Part shown: positions 1 to 6,287 of the stretch, in pieces | Layout: each line of letters begins with the position of its first letter | How positions within the stretch are numbered: position 1 is the stretch's first letter | Source of the DNA: JALZBN01 sp035525375 | GTDB taxonomy: Bacteria > Actinomycetota > Acidimicrobiia > Acidimicrobiales > AC-14 | Assembly (NCBI GenBank): GCA_035525375.1 | Contig: DATLEI010000044.1 | Location: 1-12,644 of the forward strand | Direction: 5' to 3' | Length of the DNA: 12,644 nt | The notes under the pieces: generated by a model | Told to the model about the DNA's origin: nothing | Seen by the model: only the letters and a program-made list of their open reading frames with translations | Database searches by the model: none | Translations under genes and position numbers: made by a program

Positions 1-52
1 GCGTGAGACGGCGGACCTTCGGAGGGATCAGGGTAGCCTGCTGCCAGCACGC

Positions 53-140
53 GGAGGGATGCGGGAGCGGCCGAACCGGCACGCCTGGAGAGCGTGTAGG
101 GGGCAACCCCTCGTGGGTTCAAATCCCACTCCCTCCGCCA
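53..140 (+). tRNA. tRNA-Ser (anticodon GGA)
   Basis: A full class II tRNA cloverleaf can be folded. The acceptor arm pairs GGAGGGA at 53-59 with TCCCTCC at 130-136, followed by discriminator G137 and an encoded CCA at 138-140. The anticodon stem CACGC/GCGTG (80-84 and 92-96) encloses a loop with GGA at 87-89. A long variable arm (about 97-111) and a T arm containing GTTCAAATC follow, as is typical of serine tRNAs. It reads UCC and UCU codons. It lies about 100 bases before tadA and shares its acceptor stem with the second serine tRNA at 709. Confidence 0.96.
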
Positions 141-241
141 CCCTGGCCGCGACGATGGCCATCGCCGGTTTCATGCACTCGGAGGGCCGTGATCGGAGCC
201 AAAATCGCCGTGTCAACGTCCCTACGGGCGCAGCAAATATC

Positions 242-697
242 GTGACCGACGAGGAGGCGATGGACGTCGCCCTCGACGAAGCTCGGCGCGCCGCCGAGCA
301 TGGTGACGTGCCGGTCGGCGCGGTCGCCCTGGTCGATGGAGACGTCGTCGCCCGGCGCCACAACGAGCGGGAGCTCGCTGCCGACCCGACCGCTCATGCC
401 GAGCTCCTGACCCTTCGTGATGCCACCAGTGCGGGCACGGACGGCTGGCGCTTAGGCGCCGTGACGCTCGTCGTCACCCTGGAGCCATGCGCCATGTGTG
501 CCGGCGCGCTCGTCGCCGGGAGGGTGGGCCGGTTGGTCTTCGGTGCGCCCGACCCGCGCGCCGGCGCGTGTGGCTCGCTCTACAACCTGTGCGCCGATCC
601 CCGCCTCAACCATGAGCTGCCCGTCACCGGGGGGGTGCGGGCAGCCGAGTCTGCTGCCCTGCTGGAGTCGTTCTTCGCGGCGCGCCGCGGCCGCTAA
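242..697 (+). CDS. tadA: tRNA-specific adenosine-34 deaminase TadA
   Basis: TadA deaminates A34 to inosine in the anticodon of tRNA-Arg(ACG) in the cytoplasm, so that one tRNA can read CGU, CGC and CGA. The 151-residue product has the full zinc-dependent cytidine/deoxycytidylate deaminase signature. HAE (H52 zinc ligand, E54 proton shuttle) sits in PTAHAEL, and PCAMC supplies zinc ligands C83 and C86. The rest follows the TadA pattern: VPVGAV near the N-terminus, FGAPDPRAGACGS after the zinc site, and a C-terminal LLESFF helix. Length is normal for the family. The start is uncertain: GTG 242 has no clear ribosome binding site, and ATG 260 (residue 7) has GAGGAGG only two bases upstream. Both leave the domain intact. 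The frame stays open upstream to 59 through the tRNA, but that extension is non-coding. The TAA stop overlaps the stop of the convergent membrane protein gene. Confidence 0.95.
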   Translation: MTDEEAMDVALDEARRAAEHGDVPVGAVALVDGDVVARRHNERELAADPTAHAELLTLRDATSAGTDGWRLGAVTLVVTLEPCAMCAGALVAGRVGRLVFGAPDPRAGACGSLYNLCADPRLNHELPVTGGVRAAESAALLESFFAARRGR

Positions 698-1158
698 CGT
701 TTCCGCTCGGAGGGATGCGAGAGCGGCCGAATCGGACGGTCTCGAAAACCGTTGTGCCTCCGGGTACCGTGGGTTCGAATCCCACTCCCTCCGCTGTTGA
801 GGGCGAGCGCGCCGGCGACCGCGAGCGCGCCGGCAGTCGCCATGATCGCCAGGACCACGATCCACGAGATGTTGTCGACGTGGGCCGCGCCGTAGGAATC
901 GCTGAGCGCGACGCGCGCCGGTGCGACATGCACTGCTGCGACCCCTACGACAGTGGTGACTCCGAGAAGGATCGCTGCGTAGTTGGCCAGCGGGTGGCGG
1001 CCGAGCACGAGGACGAGGGTCGCAACTGTGACCACGACGGCAAGCGCACCGACCACGTACAACTGAACGTCGAGGGGCCGGCCCTGACGGGCATGGTCAA
1101 GATCATGAACGAAGGTCAAGGCGAGCAAGAACACGGTGATCCGTGCGACCATGACCAT
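694..1158 (-). CDS. Four-helix membrane protein of unknown function with tRNA-antisense tail
   Basis: I do not recognise a named family. The 154-residue product (from ATG 1158) has four hydrophobic segments at about residues 4-18, 31-52, 58-78 and 97-120. Helix 1 runs into a polar HDLDHARQGR motif (18-27), and an RHPLAN turn (54-59) links helices 2 and 3. The conserved-looking histidines and aspartates near helix 1 suggest a real protein, but no activity can be assigned. Residues 122-150 are the antisense translation of tRNA-Ser(CGA), and the stop overlaps the tadA stop, so the natural C-terminus may have been lost. No strong ribosome binding site is seen. TTG 1179 and ATG 1152 are alternative starts. 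It follows the tyrosine-rich gene by about 40 bases on the same strand and could be co-transcribed with it. Confidence 0.68.
   Translation of the reverse strand: MVMVARITVFLLALTFVHDLDHARQGRPLDVQLYVVGALAVVVTVATLVLVLGRHPLANYAAILLGVTTVVGVAAVHVAPARVALSDSYGAAHVDNISWIVVLAIMATAGALAVAGALALNSGGSGIRTHGTRRHNGFRDRPIRPLSHPSERKR
709..793 (+). tRNA. tRNA-Ser (anticodon CGA)
   Basis: A class II cloverleaf begins 11 bases after tadA. The acceptor arm pairs GGAGGGA at 709-715 with TCCCTCC at 786-792, with discriminator G793. CCA is not encoded; the next bases are CTG. The anticodon stem ACGGT/ACCGT (736-740 and 748-752) frames a loop with CGA at 743-745. A long variable arm and a GTTCGAATC T loop complete it. 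It reads UCG codons. Its antisense strand is part of the open frame of the membrane protein gene at 694-1158. Confidence 0.96.
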
Positions 1159-1197
1159 CTGTTCGGCACCGCAGCCCAAACCGGACGGTCTAGACGC

Positions 1198-2439
1198 TTA
1201 GGCGCTGGGGGTGCCGCTAGAGGTTGACGAGCTGTGGTTGCTCGAACCGGAGGAGTTCTGCGTGTTCGAAACCGACGATGTCGAGCCGCTGGAACTGCCG
1301 CTGGTCGGGGCTGGTGCCGGCGCCGGCGCGCCGCCGCCCGAGCCGGACGGCACCGAGCCCGACCCGCCCTGAGTGCCCGTGACCGTTCCACGGCTGCTGG
1401 ACTTCGCGGTGCCCGCGCCGCCCTGGGACGCGCCGGACGGCGAGGACCCGGCCGGTGTCGAGTCGCCGCCACCTCCCGTGCCGCCAGAACCAACTCCAGG
1501 GCCTGCGCCGTCGGTGCCCGTGGACGAAGACGTCCCAGACTCTCCGTTGGCTGACGATCCTGGCGACGTCGAGCTACCGGCGGTGCCATCACCCGGCGCG
1601 CCGCTGATGCCAAGGTCACCGCCAGTCAGCCCACTACCGGCCGGCACGCCGGGAACATTGCTTCCCGTGTTGAACGACGATCCTGCCGGTGTCTTCGATC
1701 CGGACTCATTCACCGTTCTCGTCGTATTCCGCGGCGAGGAGCCGCCCGAGCGGGACGCAATCAGAATGACGAGCCCGATGAGGCAGAACCCGCCCAGTGT
1801 CGCCAACAACAGCACGAGGATGCGCCGCCGACGCTCCTCGGCGTCGGGCTCCAGGGTGCGAATGGTTCCCGGCGGTGGCGCCTCTTCGCTGTAGATGTCG
1901 TCCGCGCGGTACGTGGCGGACCTCGTCGACAGCAGACCAGTGCCGTATCCCGGCTCGACCGTGCCGTATCCCGGCTCGACGGTGCCGTATCCCGGCTCGA
2001 CTGTGCGGTACCCCGGCTCGGCGTAGGTGGTCACGGTGTCGTAGGTCGCCTCGGACGGCGCGTCGGCGTGGGCGGTCACCGTGTCGTAGGCCACCTCGGG
2101 CGGCGCGTCGGCATAGGTCGTCGCTGTCGCGTAGGTGGCTGAAGTCCCATAGGTGGTAGCCGCCTCGTAGCCGGCCGCCGCCGGTGGCCGCGGGTTTGCG
2201 TAGGGGGTGGCGGTTTCGTAGCTCGACGGGGACGCGGCCACATAGAACTCCGAGTCGTATCCAGGGGCGTCGTAGCCGAGAGCGTCGTAGCCGGGGGGCT
2301 CATATCGAGCCGCCTCGTACTGCGGCTTGGACTCGTACTTGGTCGGGTTGTACCTCGGTTCGTAGAGCGGAGCCGCCGATGGCGAGCCGTCATCCAGAAC
2401 GCTCGTCTGCTCAGCTCCTCGGAATTCCGCGTCAGACAT
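1198..2439 (-). CDS. Tyrosine-rich repeat, single-pass membrane protein of unknown function
   Basis: No known family is recognised. The 413-residue product has three parts. Residues 1-185 are a low-complexity cytoplasmic domain with about 24 tyrosines in GYD, KYE, TYA and EPGY contexts. It includes a 15-residue duplication (110-139) and a four-fold 7-residue EPGYGTV-type repeat (141-166). Residues 203-206 (RRRR) precede one transmembrane helix (207-229), so the N-terminus should be inside by the positive-inside rule. Residues 230-413 are an outer Gly/Ser/Thr/Pro-rich disordered tail with an APAPAPAP stretch. There is no signal peptide, catalytic motif or sortase motif. ATG 2439 has a good ribosome binding site (AAAGGGGG, about six bases away). 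Coding bias matches its neighbours. It lies downstream of the minus-strand phoU and upstream of the four-helix protein. Confidence 0.8.
   Translation of the reverse strand: MSDAEFRGAEQTSVLDDGSPSAAPLYEPRYNPTKYESKPQYEAARYEPPGYDALGYDAPGYDSEFYVAASPSSYETATPYANPRPPAAAGYEAATTYGTSATYATATTYADAPPEVAYDTVTAHADAPSEATYDTVTTYAEPGYRTVEPGYGTVEPGYGTVEPGYGTGLLSTRSATYRADDIYSEEAPPPGTIRTLEPDAEERRRRILVLLLATLGGFCLIGLVILIASRSGGSSPRNTTRTVNESGSKTPAGSSFNTGSNVPGVPAGSGLTGGDLGISGAPGDGTAGSSTSPGSSANGESGTSSSTGTDGAGPGVGSGGTGGGGDSTPAGSSPSGASQGGAGTAKSSSRGTVTGTQGGSGSVPSGSGGGAPAPAPAPTSGSSSGSTSSVSNTQNSSGSSNHSSSTSSGTPSA
1940..2023. repeat. Four tandem 21-bp coding repeats (EPGYGTV heptad)
   Basis: Four head-to-tail 21-bp units start at 1940, 1961, 1982 and 2003. 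The first three are identical except for the last base (C, G, T). The fourth has diverged at a few positions. On the minus strand they encode the seven-residue EPGYGTV-type repeat of the tyrosine-rich protein. Near-identity at DNA level points to recent slippage or unequal exchange rather than old, selected protein repeats. Confidence 0.9.
2023..2112. repeat. Two tandem 45-bp coding repeats (15-residue duplication)
   Basis: Two 45-bp units, 2023-2067 and 2068-2112, both contain GTGTCGTAGG and GGCGCGTCGGC at matching positions. They encode the paired 15-residue units at residues 110-124 and 125-139 of the tyrosine-rich protein (ADAP-E-YDTVT pattern). They are more diverged than the adjoining 21-bp units, so they appear to be older. 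Confidence 0.75.
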
Positions 2440-2514
2440 CGCGGGCCCCCTTTTCGAAACGTCGCCGGTAGCGGAAGCACTCAGCCGAACTAACCGCCGA
2501 AAGAAGGTTAGCGC

Positions 2515-2535
2515 CCTACCATCCGCGATGGTAGG
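2515..2535. terminator. Perfect 9-bp hairpin between phoU and the tyrosine-rich gene
   Basis: CCTACCATC (2515-2523) is perfectly complementary to GATGGTAGG (2527-2535) with a three-base CGC loop. It lies 40-60 bases past the phoU stop on the minus strand. No T tract follows in either direction, so it may be a terminator that does not rely on a U-tail, an mRNA 3'-end stabiliser, or a protein-binding dyad. A second, interrupted stem lies just before it at the phoU stop: GTAG 2544-2547 with CTAC 2575-2578, and CGCC 2551-2554 with GGCG 2571-2574. A CTAACC/GGTTAG dyad at 2490-2511 lies just beyond. Confidence 0.45.
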
Positions 2536-2574
2536 CCCGACGTGTAGTAACGCCCTCCGGGCCCGGGGAAGGCG

Positions 2575-3216
2575 CTACTGGACGCCGGTGGCGAGGTACC
2601 TGACGCGCGCCGCGATGTTCACGGCGTGATCGCCCAACCGCTCATAGAACCGGCCCACGAGGGCCATCTCTATGGCGAACGGCAACCGCAGTCCCCCGCC
2701 GGCCAGCTCGGCCGTCAAGCTGACATGAAGATCGTCGAGCTCGTCATCGCGTTCACGAAGATGGGCCTCGGCCGCGCCGTCACGGTTGGTATAGGCGTCG
2801 GCCGCGCCGCGCCAAAGCTCGACCCCGACGCGGCCCATCTCCTCTATGAGGCCTCGGATGGGCGGCGTCAGTTCCGAGGTGAGCCCACGCGCGGCCCGCT
2901 GGGCGATGTGTTCAGCGAGGTCGCCGCTGCGCTCGAGTTCGGGGACGATTCGCAGCACCGACAGTAGGAACCGAAGGTCGACCGCCATTGGTGACTGCAG
3001 TGCGAGCTGGCGCTCTACAAGGTCTTCGACATCAGCGAACAGCGTGTCGATCTTTGCGTCGCGCGCCATCAGCCGCTTGGCCGCTTCCCGATCACCCGCC
3101 AACAGGGCGTCGGTTGCCCCAGCTAACCCCTCGCTGACCAAGGCGAAGAGCTGGCGCACTTGCCGGTCGATCTCCTCCAGCTCACGGTGGAAGGCGAACC
3201 GGAGCTCGTCAGGCAT
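2575..3216 (-). CDS. phoU: PhoU-family phosphate signalling protein (first copy)
   Basis: PhoU is a cytoplasmic helical protein that links the state of the PstSCAB transporter to the phosphate sensor kinase and holds signalling off when phosphate is plentiful. The 213-residue product has the two PhoU three-helix repeats. Each carries the family metal-binding E/D-x3-D signature: ELERSGDLAEHIA (93-105) and RFYERLGDHAVNIA (189-202). An internal DLRFLLSVLRI stretch (80-90) is also typical. Length is normal. It is transcribed away from pstS across a shared PHO box, unlike the second phoU (7144), which sits inside the pst operon. No ribosome binding site is visible before ATG 3216, and a possible -10 (3223-3228) lies only six bases upstream, so a leaderless mRNA is possible. 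The gene is clearly PhoU. Its division of labour with the second copy is unknown. Confidence 0.93.
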   Translation of the reverse strand: MPDELRFAFHRELEEIDRQVRQLFALVSEGLAGATDALLAGDREAAKRLMARDAKIDTLFADVEDLVERQLALQSPMAVDLRFLLSVLRIVPELERSGDLAEHIAQRAARGLTSELTPPIRGLIEEMGRVGVELWRGAADAYTNRDGAAEAHLRERDDELDDLHVSLTAELAGGGLRLPFAIEMALVGRFYERLGDHAVNIAARVRYLATGVQ

Positions 3217-3222
3217 TTCGAC

Positions 3223-3228
3223 AACGTA
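3223..3228 (-). promoter_or_regulatory. Putative -10 of the minus-strand phoU
   Basis: On the minus strand TACGTT fits the TAnnnT pattern and lies six bases before the phoU ATG and 14 bases from the PHO box. If it is used, transcription would begin at or next to the start codon. The motif is short and there is no clear -35, so this is a weak call. Confidence 0.3.
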
Positions 3229-3242
3229 GTCCCGTCGCGAGA

Positions 3243-3275
3243 AGTCACCTCTCGTTCACCTGGCGTTCACCTTCG
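3243..3275. promoter_or_regulatory. PHO box: three 11-bp direct repeats
   Basis: Three consecutive 11-bp units share a TCACCT core in the same phase. They are AGTCACCTCTC (3243-3253), then GTTCACCTGGC (3254-3264), then GTTCACCTTCG (3265-3275). Units two and three match the GTTCACC direct repeat bound by PhoP in Streptomyces and are close to the sites used by mycobacterial RegX3. The box lies in the 128-base gap between divergent phoU and pstS. It is therefore the probable binding site for the response regulator at 9126-9827, activating pstS and possibly phoU under low phosphate. Confidence 0.88.
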
Positions 3276-3302
3276 CTATCCCTGCCGGCCACACCTCATT
3301 TC

Positions 3303-3308
3303 TAGGGT
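3303..3308 (+). promoter_or_regulatory. Putative -10 of pstS
   Basis: TAGGGT matches the TAnnnT pattern 27 bases past the PHO box. The distance is somewhat long for a box that replaces the -35. An imperfect 8-bp stem (3304-3311 with 3324-3331) overlaps it and ends just before the pstS ribosome binding site GGGAGGA (3333-3339). Confidence 0.3.
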
Positions 3309-3344
3309 TGGCCAATCAAACGTCCAGCCCTTGGGAGGATCATC

Positions 3345-4397
3345 TTGCGAGCGACGAAACGCCGTCTGCTGAGGCTCGCCGGGGCGCTCACGGTTCTGTC
3401 GCTGACGGCCACCGCGTGTGGCCGAGATCCCGTGTCGAGTGGGGGGTCTGGCATCTCCGGCACGATCAACATCTCCGGATCGTCAACCGTGGCACCCATC
3501 ACGACCCGGGTCGCGGAACAGTTCGCCGAACTCGAACCCGGCGTGGCGGTCAACGTCGACGGGCCCGGCACCGGCGATGGGTTCAAGCTCTTCTGCGAGG
3601 GTGAGACCGACATCTCCGATGCCTCCCGAGCCATCAAGAAGGAAGAGGCCGCGGCGTGCGCAGCGAAGGGCATCGAATACGTCGAGCTGAAGGTCGGGAT
3701 CGACGGGCTGACGGTCATGACCAGCCCTGACAACAAAGCCGTCACCTGCTTGAACTTCGCCGACCTCTATGCGCTGGCCGGTCCCGAATCGCAGGGCAAG
3801 GACAACTGGAAGGACGCTCAGGCACTCGCCACCGAGCTTGGGTCGAAGACCCAACTCCCCAGTGCCGAGTTCGACATGTCCGCCCCCGGCGAGGAGTCCG
3901 GCACCTACGACAGCTTCGTCGAGCTCGCCCTCCAGAAGATCGCCGACAAACGCGCCGCCGAGGGCAAGATCACCAAGGATCAGGCGAAGACGACCCGCCC
4001 CGACTACCAGTCCTCCGGTGACGACAACATCATCATCCAGGGCATCGAGGGCTCGAAGAGTTCCTTCGGGTGGGTCGGGTTCTCGTACGCGGAAGAGACG
4101 AGCGGGCAAGTGAAGGAGATAGCCATCGCCAAGGAGACCGGCACGGACTGCATCAAGCCGACGGTCGAGACGATCGCCTCGGGCAAGTACCCGCTCGCCC
4201 GCAATCTCTACATCTACGTGAACGCCGCCAAGGCCAAGAACAACCCCGCCATCGTCCCGTTCGTGGACTTCTACCTCGGAGATGGCATCGGCTCGGTGAC
4301 CGAGGTGAAGTACGTGGCGTTGGCACCGGCCGACTTGGCGACGACCAAGCGAGTGTGGACGGCCCGAACTCTCGGTACCCGAGACGGTGGAAAGTAA
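3345..4397 (+). CDS. pstS: Phosphate-binding lipoprotein PstS
   Basis: PstS is the high-affinity phosphate receptor of the PstSCAB importer, anchored on the outer face of the membrane. The 350-residue product starts at TTG 3345, five bases after GGGAGGA. It has an N-terminal KRR stretch, a hydrophobic core and a lipobox ending ATAC with the lipidated Cys25. The mature part has phosphate-site signatures: SGSSTV (44-49), GTGDGF (75-80), CEGETDISDASR (84-95) and EESGTYDSF (183-191). The FCEGETDIS version resembles the SphX-like branch of PstS proteins. Length is normal. It is first in pstSCAB-phoU and lies directly downstream of the PHO box, so it should be induced by phosphate starvation. Confidence 0.96.
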   Translation: MRATKRRLLRLAGALTVLSLTATACGRDPVSSGGSGISGTINISGSSTVAPITTRVAEQFAELEPGVAVNVDGPGTGDGFKLFCEGETDISDASRAIKKEEAAACAAKGIEYVELKVGIDGLTVMTSPDNKAVTCLNFADLYALAGPESQGKDNWKDAQALATELGSKTQLPSAEFDMSAPGEESGTYDSFVELALQKIADKRAAEGKITKDQAKTTRPDYQSSGDDNIIIQGIEGSKSSFGWVGFSYAEETSGQVKEIAIAKETGTDCIKPTVETIASGKYPLARNLYIYVNAAKAKNNPAIVPFVDFYLGDGIGSVTEVKYVALAPADLATTKRVWTARTLGTRDGGK

Positions 4398-4408
4398 CGA
4401 CGGCGCGC

Positions 4409-5329
4409 ATGTCAACGATCACGCTCGCCGACCTCCGCGGGAATCCCCGCCGGCTCCGCAAGGAAGCGGCCATCCGGTGGATCCTCTTCGGCGCCGCCGC
4501 CTTCTCCGTCGTCGTCAGTGGCCTTATCGTCCTCTCCCTGGTCCGGGAGACTTGGACCTTCGTGTCACAGGTCGAGTGGAGCACGGTCTGGAGTGACGGG
4601 TGGTTCCCGCGCCGGGGCCTCTACGACATCAAGACGCTCATCGTCGGAAGCCTCATCGTCACGGTTATCGCCATGGGCGTGGCCGTACCCACCGGGCTCG
4701 GCACCGCGATTTACCTGTCGGAGTATGCCAAGCCACGCACCCGGCGCATCCTCAAGCCAGCCCTGGAAACGCTGGCCGCAGTGCCGAGCGTCGTGATCGG
4801 ATTCTTCGCACTCACGTTCATCGCACCGGAAGTTGTCCAGCGGATGTTCTCGGGCGCCCCTCAACAGACACTGCTCGCGGCTGGGATCGGCGTCGGCATC
4901 CTCTTGATCCCGGTCATCGCCTCGGTCACCGAGGACGCCATGCGCGCCGTACCGAGCTCGCTGCGGGAAGCGTCCTACGGCATCGGCGCCAAGAAGGTCA
5001 CCACCGTCGTGCGAGTCGTGTTCCCTGCAGCATTGTCGGGAGTAGTCGCCTCTCTCATCATCGCCGTCTCCCGGGCACTGGGCGAGACCATGGTCGTCTT
5101 CATCGCCGCCGGCAAGAGCGGAGGTTCACTCTTCGAGACGAACCCGCTCGAACCAGGGCTGACCATGACCGCGGGTATGGCGTCCATCGCTGCCGGCACC
5201 GACAACGTCGTCGGCGCGGCGCTGACCTTCCAGAGCCTGTTCTTCGTCGGGATGGTGCTGTTCGTCATCACCCTGGCCCTCAACTTGCTTGCCGGCCGGT
5301 TCGTCCGTCGCTTCCGTCAGAGGTATTGA
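4409..5329 (+). CDS. pstC: Phosphate ABC transporter permease PstC
   Basis: PstC is one of the two membrane permeases of the phosphate importer. The 306-residue product has about six transmembrane segments (roughly 24-46, 73-100, 120-140, 155-175, 209-235 and 275-297). The permease EAA loop is at 175-208 (EDAMRAVPSSLREASYGIGA), where it would contact the PstB ATPase. ALGETM (224-229) is characteristic of Pst permeases. Length is normal. ATG 4409 lies 11 bases past the pstS stop, with GGTGGAAAG upstream at a slightly long spacing. The frame is open much further upstream inside pstS, but that part is a shadow. The stop is one base from the pstA start, implying translational coupling. Confidence 0.95.
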   Translation: MSTITLADLRGNPRRLRKEAAIRWILFGAAAFSVVVSGLIVLSLVRETWTFVSQVEWSTVWSDGWFPRRGLYDIKTLIVGSLIVTVIAMGVAVPTGLGTAIYLSEYAKPRTRRILKPALETLAAVPSVVIGFFALTFIAPEVVQRMFSGAPQQTLLAAGIGVGILLIPVIASVTEDAMRAVPSSLREASYGIGAKKVTTVVRVVFPAALSGVVASLIIAVSRALGETMVVFIAAGKSGGSLFETNPLEPGLTMTAGMASIAAGTDNVVGAALTFQSLFFVGMVLFVITLALNLLAGRFVRRFRQRY

Positions 5330-5330
5330 C

Positions 5331-6287
5331 ATGGCCCTCTCGACACCGGCCCGCACCGCAACAACCATCACCCCGGAGGTGGTCAGGGCGCGCCTGCAGG
5401 GCCGGCGCGTCGACGTCGGCGGCCGGATCTTCCGCGGCGCACTTCTCTGTGCCCTCCTGTTCAGCCTCGGGATCCTGGCGATCTTGATCTTCAACATCGC
5501 ATCCGACGGGATCGGCGTCCTGACCTCTCGCACCTCGACGTTCGTGAACGGCACCTTGCGATCCCTACCCAGCCAGGCCGGCGTCGCCCAAGGGCTGCGT
5601 GGCACCTTCTGGATCGGTGTGTTCGTAGTGCTATTCGGATTCCCTCTCGGAATCGCGGCGGCGATCTACCTCGAGGAGTACGCGCCGTCGAGTCGCTTCA
5701 CCCGGTTCGTCGACATCAACATCCGGAACCTTGCCGGCGTGCCTTCGATCGTTTACGGCATCCTTGGCTTTGCAATCCTGGTCGACACCCTTGGCGGTGT
5801 CACCGGGGGGCGTTCGGTCGTTTCCGGCGGTCTGACGCTCGCTGTGCTGGTGCTTCCCATCGTGATCATCACGTCGGCCGAGGCCATACGGGCGGTCCCG
5901 AGCGGTCTACGAGAAGCGGCTTACGGCGTCGGCGCGACCCGGTGGGAAGTCGTCCGCCACCACGTGCTCCCCTACGCAGCGCCCGGAATCCTCACCGGTA
6001 CCGTCCTCTCATTGGCCCGAGCGTTGGGTGAAGCCGCTCCCCTGATCCTCATCGGCGCGGTGACCGATCGGCTCGGGTCCAACCCGAGCGTGATCGACGT
6101 CGGCTCGCTGACCGATCGCTTCACCGCCATGCCCAACGTCATCACGACGTGGGCCGGTCAGGCGCAGTCGGGATTCCGGGCCAACACCGCCGCCGCGATC
6201 ATCGTGTTGATGCTCATCGTGCTGGTCGCCAACACTGCGGCAATACTCCTCCGCAACCACTATGAGTCCAAGAGGTTGGGACATTGA
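5331..6287 (+). CDS. pstA: Phosphate ABC transporter permease PstA
   Basis: PstA is the second permease and pairs with PstC to form the phosphate channel. The 318-residue product has a polar N-terminal arm of about 35 residues, then six predicted membrane segments (first about 36-57, last about 286-307). The EAA loop is at 184-217 (AEAIRAVPSGLREAAYGVGA), and ALGEAAPLI at 231-239 matches PstA rather than PstC. ATG 5331 follows AGAGG with one base between the pstC stop and this start. Earlier in-frame starts would overlap the end of pstC and lie before any good ribosome binding site. The stop overlaps the TTG start of pstB. Confidence 0.95.
   Translation: MALSTPARTATTITPEVVRARLQGRRVDVGGRIFRGALLCALLFSLGILAILIFNIASDGIGVLTSRTSTFVNGTLRSLPSQAGVAQGLRGTFWIGVFVVLFGFPLGIAAAIYLEEYAPSSRFTRFVDINIRNLAGVPSIVYGILGFAILVDTLGGVTGGRSVVSGGLTLAVLVLPIVIITSAEAIRAVPSGLREAAYGVGATRWEVVRHHVLPYAAPGILTGTVLSLARALGEAAPLILIGAVTDRLGSNPSVIDVGSLTDRFTAMPNVITTWAGQAQSGFRANTAAAIIVLMLIVLVANTAAILLRNHYESKRLGH

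Noticed and set aside
59..241. Upstream extension of the tadA frame to ATG 59, and other small frames over 3-397
   Set aside because: The extension starts inside tRNA-Ser(GGA) and encodes nothing like TadA; the other frames are tRNA or tadA shadows.
53..1200. Integrated mobile element at the tRNA genes
   Set aside because: There is no integrase, transposase, recombinase or recognisable duplicated attachment site; the similarity of the two tRNAs is explained by both being serine tRNAs.
1373..1894. Pro-rich 173-codon plus-strand frame opposite the tyrosine-rich gene
   Set aside because: It is the antisense reading of Gly/Ser codons. The minus-strand frame has a ribosome binding site, a membrane helix with a positive-inside flank and in-frame repeats.
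1940..2112. CRISPR array
   Set aside because: The repeats are contiguous with no spacers and lie in frame inside a coding gene.
2515..2578. Standard intrinsic terminator
   Set aside because: The stems are good but there is no T tract in either direction, so it is listed only as a possible terminator or structural element.
3483..4415. 310-codon minus-strand frame antisense to pstS
   Set aside because: It is a GC-rich shadow of a clear pstS gene, with no recognisable domain.
4600..5487. 295-codon plus-strand frame across pstC/pstA
   Set aside because: It is an out-of-frame shadow, rich in Arg and His, inside two unmistakable permease genes.
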